From: Pyrinomonadaceae bacterium
GTDB lineage: Bacteria > Acidobacteriota > Blastocatellia > Pyrinomonadales > Pyrinomonadaceae
Length of the DNA stretch: 6,405 nucleotides
Direction: 5' to 3'
Assembly: GCA_013695245.1 (NCBI GenBank)
Contig: JACDAW010000212.1
Span: 1 to 6,405, forward strand
The stretch's first letter is position 1; each line of letters begins with the position of its first letter. The notes beneath the pieces are model-generated. The model was not told the origin of the DNA. It did not search any database and saw only the letters and a program-made list of their open reading frames with translations. Positions 6,231 through 6,405 of the stretch are shown in pieces. The translations under genes and the position numbers were made by a program.

Positions 6231-6257
6231 GCGCCTGAAGGCGCGCATGTTTGCGCC
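6231..6257 (+). repeat. Two mutually exclusive GC-rich hairpins
   Basis: GCGCC (6231-6235) can pair with GGCGC (6240-6244) around a TGAA loop. The same GGCGC can instead pair with GCGCC (6253-6257) around an 8-nt loop. This is attenuator-like geometry, but no T-run follows, so neither is a rho-independent terminator. The predicted nadB promoter lies downstream, so a nadB transcript starting there would not contain them. The local sequence is GC-rich, which makes such pairings easy by chance. Confidence 0.25.
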
Positions 6258-6263
6258 GCCGCA

Positions 6264-6293
6264 TTGCTTGCCACACGAAAGGGTTGTTAGAAT
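6264..6293 (+). promoter_or_regulatory. Candidate promoter for nadB
   Basis: TTGCTT (6264-6269, 3 of 6 to TTGACA) and TAGAAT (6288-6293, 5 of 6 to TATAAT) are 18 bp apart. Transcription would start near 6300, leaving a leader of only about 9 nt before the ATG at 6309. That fits the lack of a Shine-Dalgarno sequence there. The -35 box is poor; a better box, TTGCCA at 6268-6273, would leave only a 14-bp spacer. Confidence 0.35.
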
Positions 6294-6308
6294 CGGTGTT
6301 CATATTTT

Positions 6309-6405
6309 ATGGCGCTCGAAACGGATTTCATCGTCATCGGTAGCGGCATCGCGGGCTTGCGCGCGGCCGTGGAGATCGCGCGCGGAGGGGCACGCGTCAC
6401 GGTGC
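6309..6405 (+). CDS. nadB: FAD-dependent oxidoreductase N-terminus, probably L-aspartate oxidase (NadB), 3'-truncated by window edge
   Basis: Only the first 32 codons are present; the frame is open to the right edge. The N-terminus carries a dinucleotide-binding beta-alpha-beta fold: strand F7-I-V-I, then G11-S-G13-I-A-G16-L (the GxGxxG loop that holds the ADP part of FAD), a helix (RAAVEIARGG), and a second strand starting ARVTV. The wording IGSGIAGLRAA after a very short lead-in is typical of NadB, which oxidises L-aspartate to iminoaspartate; NadA then makes quinolinate for NAD. It is cytosolic. Succinate dehydrogenase or fumarate reductase flavoprotein subunits and other FAD enzymes share this fold and cannot be excluded from 32 residues. 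The ATG at 6309 is chosen because the FAD motif then begins at the usual distance; no Shine-Dalgarno sequence is visible. It is divergent from the M16 gene. Confidence 0.7.
   Translation, partial: MALETDFIVIGSGIAGLRAAVEIARGGARVTV

Noticed and set aside
6173..6238. A 21-codon ATG frame in the M16/nadB spacer (starts MRERTSAF)
   Set aside because: It has no ribosome-binding site, no amino-acid bias suggesting a leader peptide for NAD metabolism, and its bases are better explained by the dyad repeats.

Overview
This window looks like a chromosomal segment from a free-living Gram-negative-type bacterium. It is moderately GC-rich by eye, with many CGC, GCG and GCGCGC codon runs. An exported DsbD-alpha-like protein implies a cell envelope with a periplasm-like compartment. 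The mix of a two-lobed M16 peptidase, a DinB-like protein, a stand-alone DsbD-alpha domain and an RlmN with a GAGEP motif would suit Acidobacteriota or a similar deep lineage. That placement is inference from general style, and no marker here proves it.

Layout, left to right. (1) 1-717, plus strand: the 3' part of pgeF/yfiH, running in from the left edge. (2) 720-1310, minus strand: a small exported DsbD-alpha-like protein, tail-to-tail with pgeF and only 2 bp away. (3) 1370-2467, minus strand: rlmN, 59 bp upstream of (2) and possibly co-transcribed with it. (4) 2468-2576: a divergent control region with a perfect 8+4+8 dyad that overlaps promoter-like boxes on both strands. (5) 2577-3206, plus strand: a DinB-superfamily protein with a three-histidine metal site. 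(6) 3235-6087, minus strand: a 950-residue fused M16 zinc peptidase, converging on (5) with a 28-bp gap. (7) 6088-6308: a second divergent control region with two tandem ACGCA-N4-TGCGT dyads, a 12-bp palindrome and two overlapping hairpins. (8) 6309 to the right edge, plus strand: the first 32 codons of a flavoprotein, most likely L-aspartate oxidase (nadB).

The genes do not form one pathway. They are mainly housekeeping or maintenance functions: peptidoglycan precursor editing, periplasmic thiol chemistry, 23S rRNA/tRNA methylation, peptide degradation and NAD biosynthesis. Transcription alternates direction, giving two convergent junctions (717/720 and 3206/3235) and two divergent ones. I see no rho-independent terminator with a T-run at either convergent junction, and no mobile element, CRISPR array, tRNA or rRNA.

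I do not see a clearly new biological system. The most informative non-textbook signals are the symmetric DNA elements in the two divergent intergenic regions, the split of catalytic residues between the two M16 halves, the RlmN motif variant, and the weak or absent Shine-Dalgarno sequences, with one promoter placed so that rlmN would be leaderless.
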